DNA of 64,000 nucleotides from NCBI RefSeq assembly GCF_965638725.1, contig NC_134970.1:3787001-3851000 (forward strand), read 5' to 3'. Positions 1 through 13,386 of the stretch are shown here, one piece after another; position 1 is the first letter of the stretch; each line of letters opens with the position of its first letter. This stretch comes from Aptenodytes patagonicus (taxonomy: Eukaryota; Chordata; Aves; Sphenisciformes; Spheniscidae). The position numbers and the translations under genes are program-made. A model generated the notes under the pieces. It ran no database searches and had not been told where the DNA came from. It saw only the letters and a list, made by a program, of their open reading frames with translations.

Positions 1-3000
1 CCAGCCAGCCCGGCGCAGGGCACGCCGTGGGTGGGATCGCCGGCATCCTGCGGACAAACGGACGCCACCGCCAGCAGGTACAGCCTGCCTCTGGGAGGGG
101 AGCAGCACGTGCTTCAGCAAACACACAAGGAAAACCAGCCAAAGGCTGGGGAAGAGTATTTCCAGCTGCATGTTTTACAGGGATTTGCACCGGGATCAGA
201 GACCATTCATGGCTCATAACTCATTTGCATTGATTAAGTGAGGCAATTAAACAGCAAGGGAAGGGCTTGGTGGCGGGAGATGGTGGCAGTGCAGGGGAAG
301 AGGCTGGGGAATAGCCCTGGAAACGCGTCCGAGAGCAGTTCACAGCTTTATGGTCTCACAGTAAATATCTGATTACATCGGAATGAAATGCACATCCAGA
401 GGCTGCGCCGGGGAGCGCCTGTCCCCCTCCGTCCGGGAGCCTGGACCCTCATCCTGACGGCATCACGCAGCCCTGCATCCCTCGGACCCCGCGCCAGGGC
501 TGTCCCACCACGGCCAGGACGGACGGCAGGACATCCCAGCCTGGTGGCTCCTTGGATCATCTGCCAAGCCATGGCTGGGGCTGGCACCATCCTCTGCTCG
601 GCGGCTGGAAATTGTCCCCAGGGCCCAGGAGGGACCATCCTGAGCAACAGCTTTACAGCCTGCCTTTCCCTTAACTCCTCTCTGAGCTGGCAGCCGCTGG
701 CCTGGCAAACCATGAGCCTCACACACCAAGTCAGAGCTCCCGAATTCAAGGCTGAGCGTTCCCCATCGCTCCGGCATTGCTCGCACACCCGCCCAGCTAC
801 CGCCCGGTTCCTTTCCATCAGACACCGTCCTGACGTATGAAATCCAACTCCTCCTTACGTAGCTGTTGGCTATTGAAGAAAATAGACATAGCTACGGATG
901 CAAACAAGCGATGTTTCCATACTGGGCTGGCTCCAGCCCTGTCCTGGTTGCCTGCAGAGAGCCGCACCCAGGGCTCGAGCCATGCACGAAGGGCTGGGAG
1001 GTTTGGTGACCCTGACCCGGCATTTCTTAAAAACCTGGGGACAGCAGTGCCTCGGGCCACGCCACCCCCGTGCCCGGGTCCTGCTGGCTGTGTGCAGCCA
1101 CCCCGGAGCCACAGCAGCTCCCGGCAGTGGCGCGGAGCCGGTATCAGAGAGGGGTTAAAGCCTTTGAAACCGCTCCTCAGAGGCAACCTGCCGGGGACTT
1201 CTGAAGCTGCAGACACTTCAAGACAACCTCGCTCGGAAACATTTAATTGGGAGGGCTGGGAGGCAGAGAGGAGGAAGCCCAGGGCATACACAGCCTGCAG
1301 GGAGCGGGGAGAAAAGCTGGGAAGGAGCTTGCAGTGCAGGGGCTTGGGCCCTGGCGGTTGCCCCAGCAAAGAAGGGTGCTCCCTGAGCCCTGCAGGCTGC
1401 AGCCGTGGGGCAGAGCTGTAAATCCCCCAGGATCATCTTTGCCGGCTGGGGAAAGGTCGGGAGAAGGAGGCAGGAAGAAAAACCTAGAAGGAGTTTTCAA
1501 ATCACTCTTGCAGCCGTTTCCCCAACAAAAGCCCCTTCAGTCCCAGGGCATCCGGCCCCTCGCGTGCAGCCAAGGGTAACATTTGTGCATGTGGAGCTAT
1601 AAGGAAACGTGTTTATTTTTCAGCACATTCGCTGAAAAGCCACGTGCTCGGGTGGGGGGAGGTAGCGACCAGGGGCAGGATCCTCTGCTGGTTGGAGCAG
1701 GCAGAGCTTTCCCCATGTCGGTGGGACCGGTGCCAGCTTACACCAGCTCCAAAACCCACCCCGGAGTCCCTGCGTGATCCCGTCCTCTTCCCCGTGACAC
1801 CACATCCCTTCTCCCAGCAGCGACAGCCACGCGTGACGCGCTCCATCCTTTCACAGCCGCACCGTCGCATCCAAAGTCAGCCGGGAGCAGGGACAGCAGG
1901 AGCATCCCCAGCGCCTGTGCCGACGTGCCGAAAAGCCCACGGCACGTCACCTCCCAGGGAGCACCAGGCGCAGGGAGCTGAGTGGGGCCTCCACCTCCCC
2001 GCCAACCCACGGGCCGTGTCCGCTAGAGGGAGAGCGTGGCAGCTGGCTTCCATCTCCGGCACCGCGCAGCACCCCGGCAGAGCCGTGGGGCGCAGCCGGG
2101 GCTGGGTGCCCCCGCAGCCCCCAGGAGCTGGGCTGCCCCCCGCACACAGCCCCCCGGGGCTCCGGCCATGCATGCACTGCCCACCCAAACCCTCCCACTC
2201 GCAGCCGTGGCCCCAGGCAGCCCCGTGGCGTGGGGCAGCGGGTGCCGTCCTGCTTGGGCTGCAGGGTGCCAGGCAGGGCGCTGAGCCGGGGGTCTGCCGG
2301 AGGGCAGGAGGGGCTCAGCCCCCCCCCATGCACCGGCCACGTGAGTCTGCAGCTGCTTCCTGGCGAAGGGTGCGTGTAATCACTACCAGACCTCGTTGCG
2401 CTGCTTGCTAATTATCCCCGGGCTGCTGCGGTTTCCCCTGCAAGACCCCCGGCCTGTTGACTCGGGGAGCAGAGCCAAGGCAGCTGCTGCAGAAGCCCCC
2501 TCCGTATCCCCAGCGCTTGCAAGGTTAAACAGGGGAGTGAGAGGAGCGGCGGGCAGCGGCGAAGCCTGGGAGCAAACAGCACGGCCCCCCAAAGTCAAAC
2601 TAACACTCTCCCTGGCACCGTGCACGGGGTCAAAGCTTTTGTGGAGTTTAAAAACAAGCAAAGACGTTCCCACCCCTCCCATGTCGCAGCTGGAGGGAAG
2701 GACCCTGCTGGGATCAAGGCCATCTTTGGGGCTGCTTTCCATTTAAATACCTGGGGGTCTCCTGGAGATTGCACCGGCGGTGTCAGTGTTTGCTCATGGT
2801 TTGCTGTTAAACACACCTGAATGGAGACATTTACTTAGGATTTCACATTATTAACAGCCACAGCAGGAAAAGGTCGGGGAAAGAAAAAAACCGATGTTAT
2901 TTCCCAGAGGAAATGCTCCGTGAGAGGATGCTGCCGGGGTTTCCTCCAGCAGCTCCACAGCAAAGGGGAATTTTCCCCTTTAAAACACCCAGAGAAAGAA

Positions 3001-3149
3001 GCATCCAAAAAAATTGCTGGAGGGAAACCCCCCTGGGGTGACCGGGATGCGGCTGCTGGGGCCGGGATGCCCCGGAGCCATCGCTGGGTACGGCTGGCAG
3101 CCGGAGCTGTGCGTAACCATTCATCACCGGCCCTCGGGGGCGTTACGTG

Positions 3150-3320
3150 AGAGGATTAATTAAATTTTACACACAGAGCTTAGCGCAGGGCTGGGTGTGA
3201 TCATGTATTATGCATATGTTCAATAACACAGCTGATTTATTAATGAAAAGGTCAGACTCCTTGGAAGTGAAGGCTTGTTGTAAAATTGCTTTGAGCTGGG
3301 ATATTTCAGAGGAGCTGCTG
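3150..3320. other. AT-rich island, candidate conserved noncoding element
   Basis: A short AT-rich block inside very GC-rich surroundings. It contains TTAATTAA-like and TATGCATAT palindromic motifs of the kind bound by homeodomain and POU factors. There is no open frame of note. The call rests on composition and motif density only, so it is weak without a multi-species alignment. Confidence 0.25.
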
Positions 3321-3743
3321 GAGCGGAGCCGGCTCGGGGCAGCGGGGGCTTGGCCGTGCCGGGGCTGCACCCGCTGCCGGCCGGGACAGGGACAGCACAG
3401 CGAGAGCTACCCTGTTCCTTACAGCCCATTAATCCTCGCGCTGCTTCGGAGACGCACGTTCCCGCTCCAGCACAGGCAGACAGCAGTGGAAATGTATATG
3501 CAGGAGCCTGGAGGAGTATAGTGGTGTCTATAGGGGCGGCTTCCTGGCTGCCTCCTGCCCGCAGCTGCTGCTTCAGCCATGGAGGACCTGGGGAGCCAAA
3601 GAGACCCAGAGCTTACACATCAGCATCTCGGTCTTGCAGGGAAAAGGGAGAAAGCCGCAGGCAGCCAACCCCTCCCTCCAGCGCGGTGCCGGCCGGGAGG
3701 GAGCTGGCTCTCAGCAGGGAGAGCAGGAGCTGGAGCAAGCTCC

Positions 3744-3765
3744 AAAAAAAAAAAAAAAAAAAAAA
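3744..3765. repeat. Poly(A) run, 22 bases
   Basis: An uninterrupted A22 tract followed by a purine-rich tail. I looked upstream for a retroposed gene or SINE body that it could terminate and recognised none, so it is called a simple repeat. Confidence 0.8.
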
Positions 3766-6700
3766 GAAGGAAATCCTTATAGCAGGAGCTGTTTTCCCTG
3801 AGGTTACTCTTGGGGACTAGCAGCCCACCTACCTCTCAGCCCCGTATTTAGCTTGGCCCCGTGTCGGGCACCCCCTTTCCTCTCCTCGCGTCCTCGAGGT
3901 GAGCAGCAAACGCCGCGCTTGGGGCTGAGCCGCAACCAGCCTGGCTCTTCCCGGGGAAATACAGGAACACCTCCAGCGTTTTCACGCTGCCGGGGCTGCC
4001 CTGTGTCCCTGACATGGTGCGATGCTCGCACGGCATGCTTGTGTGTGACAGCCAAGAGGACGGTTGCCTGCAGACAGCAAAGGGGGCACGTGATGGGAGC
4101 ACAGAGAGCACCCCCAAAACCAGACCCACGGCTCAGCTTCAGCCCTTCCCCTCCACACTGGAGACAGCAAACATCCCCCTTTTCCCCGCTCCTGCTGCAC
4201 GGTCCCGCAGCTCAGCGTAGCAGTGGTTTCCCTCTCTCTTTGAAGGCAGAGACAAAACAGCCCCAGAGCCAGGGAGAGGTCCCGGGGCTCTGCAGACACA
4301 ATGTGCTTCATTGCACAATTCCAAAGGGAAAGATCGAGAGGAGAAGGGGGGAGAAAAACACCCAGGGGGCTGGGGGGGCCATGCAGGTGGGGATGTAGCC
4401 GAGGTGCAAGCCCTGAGCAAACGGAGGGGGTCGGGGGCGAGCTGGGAAATTGCTGGGACTGGTTTGGGGGAGAACAGGGCTTTTCCAGATGCACCTCTCG
4501 GGGGGCTGAGGCCGGGAGGAGGCCAGGGGCGCTGGGCAGGGTTTTGCCATGGATTCCTGCTTGTTTCTGCAGAGCAGAGTGCGGGGGCATCTCGCACACC
4601 CACGGAGCCGCTGCAGCCAGCGGCAGCAGGGGAGAGGAGCTGGGTCCTGTAAACAGCTTTTCCCAGCGCCAACAGGCACCCCGAGGGCAGGAGGAGAAGC
4701 CACTGGTGCCTCCGCTGGGGACGATGGAGTGGAGGCAGCTGGCAGGCGTCCCCGCTCCGATCAGCCCGCGCACACTGTCCTCGGAGAGGGCCAGCGGAAA
4801 TCGAACGAAAACAAAGCAAGAATTTATCAAACCACATGTAGCGTGGCCGGGGCATGTCTCATCCAGCCCTCCCGCTGCAGGCGCCTCCGAGGAGGGAAAT
4901 ACAGGCAGGGGCCCAGGAGCAGAGGTCTGCCAGCCTCTGACTCGAGCGCAGGGGGTTAGTACCAGCTCCGGGAAGCGACACGCTCCGCTGGGATAAGCCG
5001 GGAGAGAGCCCGCGGCAGGGACACGGGTGCCCTGGCTGTGGGGACAGCCCCGGCTCGGTGCAGGAGGGGCCGAATCGCAGGCTGGGGTGGCTCGGCAGCT
5101 ACATCATCACATTTCTCAGCCTGCTCCAGTCCCCGAGGAGCTGCCAGACTCTCCTCCTTATTCGCTTTAACTCTCTCTTCTTGACTTGCAGAGATGCAGC
5201 GATGGAGACCCAGTCACTGCCAGGCTGGGAGCGGAGCCCCCCCACGCCCTGCACACCAGCGACCCACACACAGCTCCGCTCCCGGGGACACTCACCCCCA
5301 GCCCCCCAAAAATCACCCCACTGGTGCTGGGGGTCCTGGGAGCAGCTCAACCCCAGCAGACATCTGCCCGCGCGAGGCACTTGCCCGCAGGCAGGAGCGG
5401 GTGTTGTTTTCTCCCTGCCGGCAGCCGAAACGCTCGCCGAGATTTCCAGGCATCCGTATTCAGGGCTGTCGGGAAGAAGCCGCTTTGATCATCGCTAATT
5501 ATTGCTCACGGGCTGACAGCACCCGCGTGAGCTCTGCAGCACCCGGCCCACCCCCAGCTCTGCTGCGTCTGCCCACGGACCCCCAGCAGCCCCTCGCATC
5601 CCCGGCCCCTGCCTGTCCCCGCTCCACAGGGCTGCAGCATCGTGTCCAGGGGATTATTCACATCCCAGCGCCCACCCTCCGGGGGGGAAAGGCTGACAGG
5701 GCACAAGGGATGCACCCCAGAGCCCAGGGCATGGCTGAGAGGGGCATCGCCACCCCGAACCCGAGGGGATGGTTCTGTCCTCCAATGCCGCCTCCTTCTA
5801 GATGCTCTTTTTATCTCTCTAAATTGCGAAGGCGCTGCCAGGACCCCAAGTTTCCCCCAAACAACTCAATTCAGCTGAACAGCAGCGAAAGCAGAGAACG
5901 CCCACGCCCTGCTTCTTGCTCCTGTTTATCTCCAAAGCCTTTTTTTTTTTTTCTTTTTTAAAAAAAGAAAACCATGCCTGCCTTTAATCTGGAGGAGTGC
6001 TGGCAGCTCGGAAGAAGGCCCGAGCGCGGCGATGGGAGCCAGGGCAGAGGAGGGCAGAGGTTTGCTGCAGTGGCCCCTGGCAGGGCTTAGCTCTGCTTGG
6101 GCCGAAGCGATGCCAGGGCGAAGAGGCTCTGGGCAGTGGGACGTTTTGATTTGTTTGCTGGCGCGGGAAGCCAGGTGGCAGGAGCAGACAGGAACACTAA
6201 TGGGTTTCCCAGGCAGCTGATGTTTAGCTTTTCTCTTTTTTTTTTCATATTTCAGATGCTTTAGAGAGAAAAACAGCCCTCGCGCCACTTGGGAGAGGAG
6301 TTCAGTGCCGTGACCTTCCCAGAGCCGGGGCATCTGGGAAGCTGGGGGGAACCACGAGGCCCTGGGGAAGGGCTGAGCACACCACGGGACAGCCGGGCTC
6401 GGGCACCCATCACGGGGCTGCGGGGATGCACCCTGCTGCAGAGGGCACAGGGGAACAGGATCAGGCCCTGCCTTCCCCCCCCTGCCCACCAGCACTGCTG
6501 CCCCCACCCCAGAGCTGGCTGCATTTCACTAACGGGGAGGCTGTGCATTTTAAGAGTCTTAGCATCGTTTAACAGCAATGATAGATAAGTGGGTTTAAAG
6601 GCACCCCAGGATGCGGGACATTCGCCCTGCTCCTCTCTGACAGTCCCCGCTGAGCCGGGAGGGACCCCCAGCAGCACAGCTCTGTGCACCAGGACCCTCT

Positions 6701-9700
6701 CCTTGTTTGATGCCTGATGCAGCTCAGACTGCTGGTTATAATTTATTAATCTGTACATGGGTTTATATTTGGCTCCCAGTGCGTCTGCAACCCTGTTTGC
6801 AGAGAGGTTTGGGTACCAAGCTCGCCTTGGAGGAGGAAGAGGAGGAGGAGGTCTGCACCAAGCCCTCAAAGCTGGAGAGGAGAGACCTGCGGCTGGGGGA
6901 CAGGTTTGGGGACGGCTTTGGGGACAGGCAGAGATGGGGCCCTTGGGTTCAGCACTTTGCAAAAGGCTCCCTGCTTGTAGGAAACATGACGTGAGATTTT
7001 CCCCATCCAGGAGCCTCAGTCAATGGGCTGGAATGAACCTGTTCCCTCCTGCTGTTTGTTCAGGAGAGCTGGGAGGCTTCGGAGAGGAGCCAAGCGTTCA
7101 AAGGGCCTTTGAAAACATGAATTGAAGGCTCTGAGCAAGGAAATGCTGCGTTTTTTCCTTCTGCTCCTCGGACAGCTGCAGCCAGCACCTGGCAGCCTTC
7201 AGAGCTACCTTGGTGCTACAGTGGAGAGAGAAGGGGAGAGGCAGCCGGGTCCCGTCGGGACACCTTGCTCAGCCTCAAAGCACAGAGCAATCACCACCGA
7301 CAAATGTCCTGGGACTTCCCATGCTCCTGTCCCCTCCTAAGGTCCGGCAAGGGGCTGGGAGCTGCTGCCACATCCCAGCGGAGCTGCTCTGCCCTGTGAT
7401 GGCTGAGCTCAGGGGCTCTGGGTTTGGACACCCATCACCCTGGGGAGCAGGGGCAGGGGCAGGTCCTGTGCCAGGCTGCTGCAGATCGGGGTACGGCGGT
7501 CCCACAAACAGGGCTGGGAAGATGTCAGCATCCTGCCAAGTTTGGTCCTGACACCGTGTGATACCCACGGGCAGAACCGAGCGATACCCACACAGCTGTG
7601 GGCAAACATCTGCATCACAAGCCCGGGCACAGGCAATAAATCACGGCAGCAGCAGAGCCTGTGACACCTGATGGGACTTTGCGATCTTTGCAGATGGCAG
7701 CTCCCTCGCTGTCCTCCCGAGTGGATTTGCACTTGGCTAATCTTGTGCAAACTGCTCTCCTGGCTCCCCTGCAAAACCCAGAGGCTCTCAAAGGTATTTC
7801 ACTGCGTGCTCATAACCAGCCTCCGTTAGCCATGGAGATGTTAGCAGGGTAAAGCGTACGTCCAGGGACAGGCAAGGGAGCGACTGGATGAGGAAACGCT
7901 TCATAGTTTCCAGCTCTGTTCCAAATTAAGCACGTAACCTTTTCAAACACATTTTACAGTGGTTGTAATAAGCTCTGACCCTCTTTGTGCTGAGACATCC
8001 TCTCCCAGTGCAGCCCAGGGCACCAGCCACGCTGCAAGGGGTGAGGCACCGGAGCCCGTAGACGGAGATTTAAGTGATCCGGCGTCTTGGGTTTGCAGGG
8101 GGGGGATGAGAGCACACACGCTGAGACCATTGGGTACCCAGAGCCACATCTGTGGGGCTGGGAGCCGTGGGATGGGCTGCAGGGACATTCCTGGGTCCGG
8201 CTGCTGCGAGGGTTGAGTCCACCCCATAATAACCCGCAGACCCCAAGAGACCAGGGAGTTATTACATGAGGCTCCAGAGTCCCAAAGGCAGCCTGTAATT
8301 ACAGTGGGATGGGGCAAAGGCTTCCCCAGCCAAACTAGCACTTCCCAGCGCTGGCAGCCGTGCAAAGGCAGTGGCTGGGGAAGGTAAGGGGCAATCTGGG
8401 GTTTGCTCTCCCTCCCCCGTGTCCCCCCCGAAAAGATCTGGAGGCAAATAGGAGCTGCTTGTGGCTACTGCACAGCCCGGCCCCGCTCGCTGCCGGACCA
8501 CGATGGGATGGATGAGCAAGGACGGGGGGGGACGGGGGCTGCGGGGCTGCTCTGCACAGTGCAAAGGTGGGCATCACTCGGGGGTGGCACCGGGTCCACG
8601 TAGCATGTCCAGGGCAGGGGACAGAGCAGCGGCAAAGGGACGTGGGTGGGGGCCGGCAGCTGGCACCCCCCTTATTTTCGGTGCCAAGGCACCTCACCGG
8701 TGCAGGGTCTTTTTCGGAGCCCCACGGCGCGGAGCAGCTGGGGCCAGGGCGTGGGATGCGAGCGAGCGAGCGGGGCTGCAGCCAGCCACCGATTTCACAA
8801 CCCTGGGTGTCCCGCGGGAAGGAGAGGAAGGGAGCAGACAGTGGGCAAGGATTCCCAGCCGAGGGCTGCCTGTCATCCCATTTCTAGCCAGGGAAAGGCT
8901 GGGCTGAGCCCTTTCAGCTTGCTGCACGCAAGGGAAGCTTTGAAGCACCTCCCATGGAAACGGGGTGACCCCAGGAGCATCGGACCGTGCTGACACACAG
9001 AAGCCGTGGCGAGAGCATTGCCCCAACAGCCCGCACCCGAGTCAGAGCTTCCAGCAGAGCCCCGGGGCTCGCTCGGCAGTTGCACCATCTCCGAGTGGCC
9101 AACTCCCTCCAGATTGCCTCAAATCTCGATTCAAGAATGTTGTTTGGGCTGAAGAATGTATCGCTAAAAAAGAAAAAAGGGAAAAGGGAGGCCGGGGTGA
9201 GAAGGGAGGTCGAGGGAGGGTTCGCCCTGCCCTTCCGCACTGACCTTTGTGTTTTTGGAGAGGAGGCTGCAGCTGCCCGGTGCAGACGTTTGTCAGATGT
9301 TGAGCGTGTTCCCTCCACCCGGCTCAGCAGAGGCTGAGCCCAAAGGGACCCGCCGCTCCCTGCTCCCCCCCACCCACTGCCTGCACCCCCTGAGGACCCC
9401 CCTGCACCGCAGTTACTCCATTTCCCTGCCTGCCTTTCCACTGCCTGCTCGTATTGCGGCCATCCTTGGAAATCGGGTGGGAGCTTCCAGGTGGGTCTGG
9501 TTTCGGCAGAGCCCTTTGAAAAGGAGCAGCACAGCCCTGGGGGGGCCATCGGAGATGATAAGCCCTGTGAAAGCCACGTGGCTGCTCCCCCAGGCACAGG
9601 GGAGCCTAAGCCGCCCCGCAGACACCAGCGCTCTCGCTCTGGGGCACGGTTAGAGGAAGGAGAGGGTTCCCTGCACGGCACGGAGGGATGGAGTGATGCA

Positions 9701-12689
9701 GAGGTACCTGGAGAAGGGCACTCGCTGCCAGCGCCTGCATGATAAGTCTCTCTGTGTTTTACAGAGGCTGGAAAGAGCCAGGACTAGCGAGGAAAAGGAG
9801 GTTTGGTTGCAAATATCCAGAAAGACCATGCAAACCTGGGAGCCATGGACCTCCGAGGACTGGCTCCAGAGCCTTTCTACTCAGGTGTTTGTAGCACGAG
9901 CCTTGTCAGGAGGCCTGATGCAAAGAAGGGGCTCTGGATCGTGGCTGCACGGGTCCCTCCACCACGCAGGCTCTGCAGGCGATGCCCCACGCGTTTCCAC
10001 CCACCCTGCCTGAGCAAGGTTGGAGATGCCAAGTCTCCTTGGCTCCTACTTGGACTCTTGTCACTGGAGTCCCTTAAAAGGGCAGCTGGGACCTTCACCC
10101 TTCAGGGATCTGCCTTTAAAGACAAGGTCTAGGAAGGGACCTGCAGGACCTGCCAGGCAGCCAGGGCAAGGCATGGTGAGACCGCTACACAAGCAGCCCT
10201 GTCTTCAAGCACCCTGAGCCCAGCGGGACTGGTAACCCCCTCCCAGGACGGGGAGGGCCACGGAAATTAAAGAAAATAGCGTGAGTGGGAGGACAGAGCA
10301 GCCAACAGCTCCACTAGAGCTGAAACTTCTTGGAAATGTGGAAGAGGCAGAAATAACATTTCCATGAGTAAAAAGGGAAGCTGCTCAGAAGTAGCCGTGC
10401 TTCTGACAGTCGCTGGTTTTGGATGCCCACGGTACGTTTAATAGTTCCCCCTTCATCCAGGCAGAACGAGCTTTAGCCTTAGCAGGAGCGTCGGAGAGCT
10501 TTGTTTCTTTGTTATAGTGGGAAGCGTTCGGTCCCCCTGCCAAAAGCATCCTGACAAACCTGCGTCCATCCGCAGAGAAGACAGCGCTCCCGGCTCCGAG
10601 TGCAGGTTTTGCAAATTAAAGGCAAACTCGGGGCCAGATTCGGTGGTTTCAAATACAAAGCTCAAGAGCATTTGATCAAAACAACTGGAACAAACCCAAC
10701 CAAAATAGACACTGTTCACATCAGTTTAGTTCAGAAAACCAATACAGGCATCTGTCTGGCCCTGATGAGATGCAGACTGCAACCGTTGGCGTAACTGCTC
10801 CGGGTAGGATTATGCAGCGATAGGGACCATTGGCTTCGAGCAAGCAGGACGGCATGTTCCCAGGTCCTGTCACCAGTTCAGGGCTTTCTTTGAACCGTCA
10901 GCAATAGGGGAGGGATGTTTATAGGAGGAGATGTTGAAAAAGTTTCGTGGAAGTCACTGGGGAACCGAGAGGAGCTGTTTTGCATTGGCCTGAAATGAGC
11001 AGTAGCACCGAGGTCTTATCAACGCCCACCTCACACCAGGCAAACAGACCAAAGCAAGAGAGCCCTGCTAGCGGCTGGGGAGATGCTGGCCACCTGGAGC
11101 AGGAGATTTCAAGGTTGGACGGAGAAAAAAAGACACACGTGCTTCTTTAGATGGTAAATTTTCCCTTCCCTGAGATAGTCCTAAACCGGTCAGGATGAGA
11201 TTCAGCAGAAAGTCCTGGTGACTGTGGGGAACATACGAACTGAGTATAAGCATGTCGTTATTTTCTGGTTCAGGCTGGGAAAGGGGGATGTGTCCATGGG
11301 GAATGGCAGCATTCGGAGCCAGCTCATGCGGGGAGGGCTCCTCAGCATCCCCGGGGGACCACCAGCCCCTGGCACCCACAGCGGGTGCCCGACCCCAGTG
11401 GGTGCTGCAGGACAGCCTTCCCCCAAAGGGTGCATGTCCTGGGTCATGAATATTTTTAACTTCCAGAAGATGGAAAGGCCACACTCCTTATCTAACCTAG
11501 CTGGGGACAGTTCCAGATAAACATCCAAGCCGTGCAAAAGCCTCCGAGCTGTTGGCCACTAGGACACCTCGAGCTGCCAGAGATGTGACGCTGGTTGACA
11601 CCATCCAAGCGCCGAGCAGCAGATGTTACTGGCTGCCACTACCCTCCCCACCATTTTCCCTGGAACGGAGCTCCCTGGCAGCGGGAACAAATCCCTCCAA
11701 GCGGGGTCATTCTCCGCATCAGCCCAGAGCCTCGAACGACCTTCCTGCCCGCGGTGAGAGCCCTTCTCCAGCTGCCCCACACTGCTGCAAGCTGCCATGG
11801 CAATGCTCGACGGGGAAGAAGACATGCTACCAGCCAAATGAAAGCCCCCACCCCGCTTTACTAGCGTTTTACCTCCTTTTAGGCAGCGCTATCCCCCTGC
11901 CCCACTCGAAGGCAAGGCTTTCTCTGAATCCTCTCTCTCCTCGCAGATCTCGGCCCCGTGCTGCAGTGCAGCGGGCTGTGCTTTCCAGGCACACTCTTCC
12001 TTCCCAAACAGACTGGCTTTCTGGCAAAGTCCCCGCTGTACAGCGTGTCCCTCGCAACCCCGCACATTCCTCCTCCTTGCAACAAGGACCTCGGAGCGAT
12101 AAGGATCTTTGCAAGGCTCCCCAGCGGAAGAGGATGTTTTGGCTGGGAAATTTCGATGGAAAGCAAGGAAAAAGCAAGCCTGGAGGGAGCCTGGCACCTG
12201 CTGAGCTTCACTAAGTAATTCCAGGCTCCTGGGAGGACCTGGGCGTGCTGCTGGAGCCGGGCACGGGATGGCGATGGGCGGTCGGGGCTCCTCCTTTCCT
12301 TTCCTCGCTGGAGGAAATGCTTCGACAGCCCTGGAAGAGCCGTCTCCAAAGCTGAAGTGCACAGGGAGCCAGGATGGGGACTGGGGGGGCTGTGACAGCG
12401 CCCGCCGCTCCCCGGCTTTGCAGGACCCCCCCCCAGGGCAAGGCTGGCACTGGGAGGCGATGAGCCTTGTGGCAGGGAGAGCTGCAAGCTCTCGTGTCTC
12501 TGCCCAACCACGGGTCACCCTCAGCACATGCTCCCCTGCCCCGTCCCCCCGCACCCACCCCTGGGTCAGCCTCGGGGTGGGGGGGGGACACCCCCATCCT
12601 GGGCAGATGGACACAGCCCGCAGAAATGCCAGCTTGGCATCTCTCTCCTGCCAAGCTGAAGACAAATTCCTGCTGTCACAGTGGCCCTT

Positions 12690-12960
12690 TGGTAGGCAAT
12701 TTATTTACCTTGGATGCTGCAGCCTTATCGTTCATGGAAATGTTTATCCTAAATATTTAATAGCAGGACTGCATAAACTGAGGCTTCCTGGGGAAGAAGC
12801 CCAGTCGGGGCAGGCACTAACGTCTCTTCCCCTGGTACTGCAAAAGTTAAAGATACTTTCCCACTTCTCCCTAAGAATCACATCCTCAGCGCCTCAAAAT
12901 CAGATATATTTTAATCTGGCCAGAGGCCTCCTCATCGCTTCCTGATGAGAAACGCAGGAG
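12690..12960. other. AT-rich island, candidate conserved noncoding element
   Basis: An AT-rich stretch with AAATATTTAATA and TATATTTTAATC motifs about 2.8 kb upstream of the FMOD start exon, embedded in GC-rich DNA. No coding potential is visible. Its distance from FMOD would suit an enhancer, but that is inference from composition alone. Confidence 0.22.
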
Positions 12961-13060
12961 ACCTAACAACAGCCCTTTTAAAAACAACATCCCCGATTCC
13001 ACTAACTCGTTAAACAGAGAGAGCCTGAAAAGTGCCAACACTCCTATGAGAAAAGACGGG

Positions 13061-13080
13061 AGAGAGAGAGAGAGAGAGGA
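13061..13080. repeat. (AG)n microsatellite
   Basis: About ten uninterrupted AG dinucleotides followed by further purine-rich sequence. A simple repeat with no sign of function. Confidence 0.85.
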
Positions 13081-13366
13081 AGGAAAGAAAAAGCAGGTTA
13101 TTTATAACGCCAGGCAGCATTAGGGTCTCTTCAGTCTCTCCTGCAAACTGGCTGCTGCTGGGAGGTCACTCCCCAAAAAACCTGCCGAGCCCGTGACCTG
13201 CAAGCACAATATTTGATCTGGGATCTAGGGCGGGCACCAGCCTTTGCAAATCGGGAGACACACTCACATGCTGCTTGACACACGGGAGATCCCGGAGAAG
13301 AGCAGCGAGGCTTTGGAAAGGAGGCTCTTAGCTTGGTAAGTCCATCTCTATATTTATTATGATTTC

Positions 13367-13386
13367 TTTTTTTTTTTTTTTTTTTT
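13367..13386. repeat. Poly(T) run, 20 bases
   Basis: An uninterrupted T20 tract. On the minus strand it would be a poly(A) tail, but no retroposed body is recognisable to its right. Confidence 0.8.

Noticed and set aside
3744-3765. Poly(A) tract as the tail of a processed pseudogene
   Set aside because: No retroposed coding sequence or target duplication is recognisable upstream.
3982-4830. 282-codon minus-strand open frame
   Set aside because: Overlaps other open frames on both strands and has low-complexity composition without any family motif.
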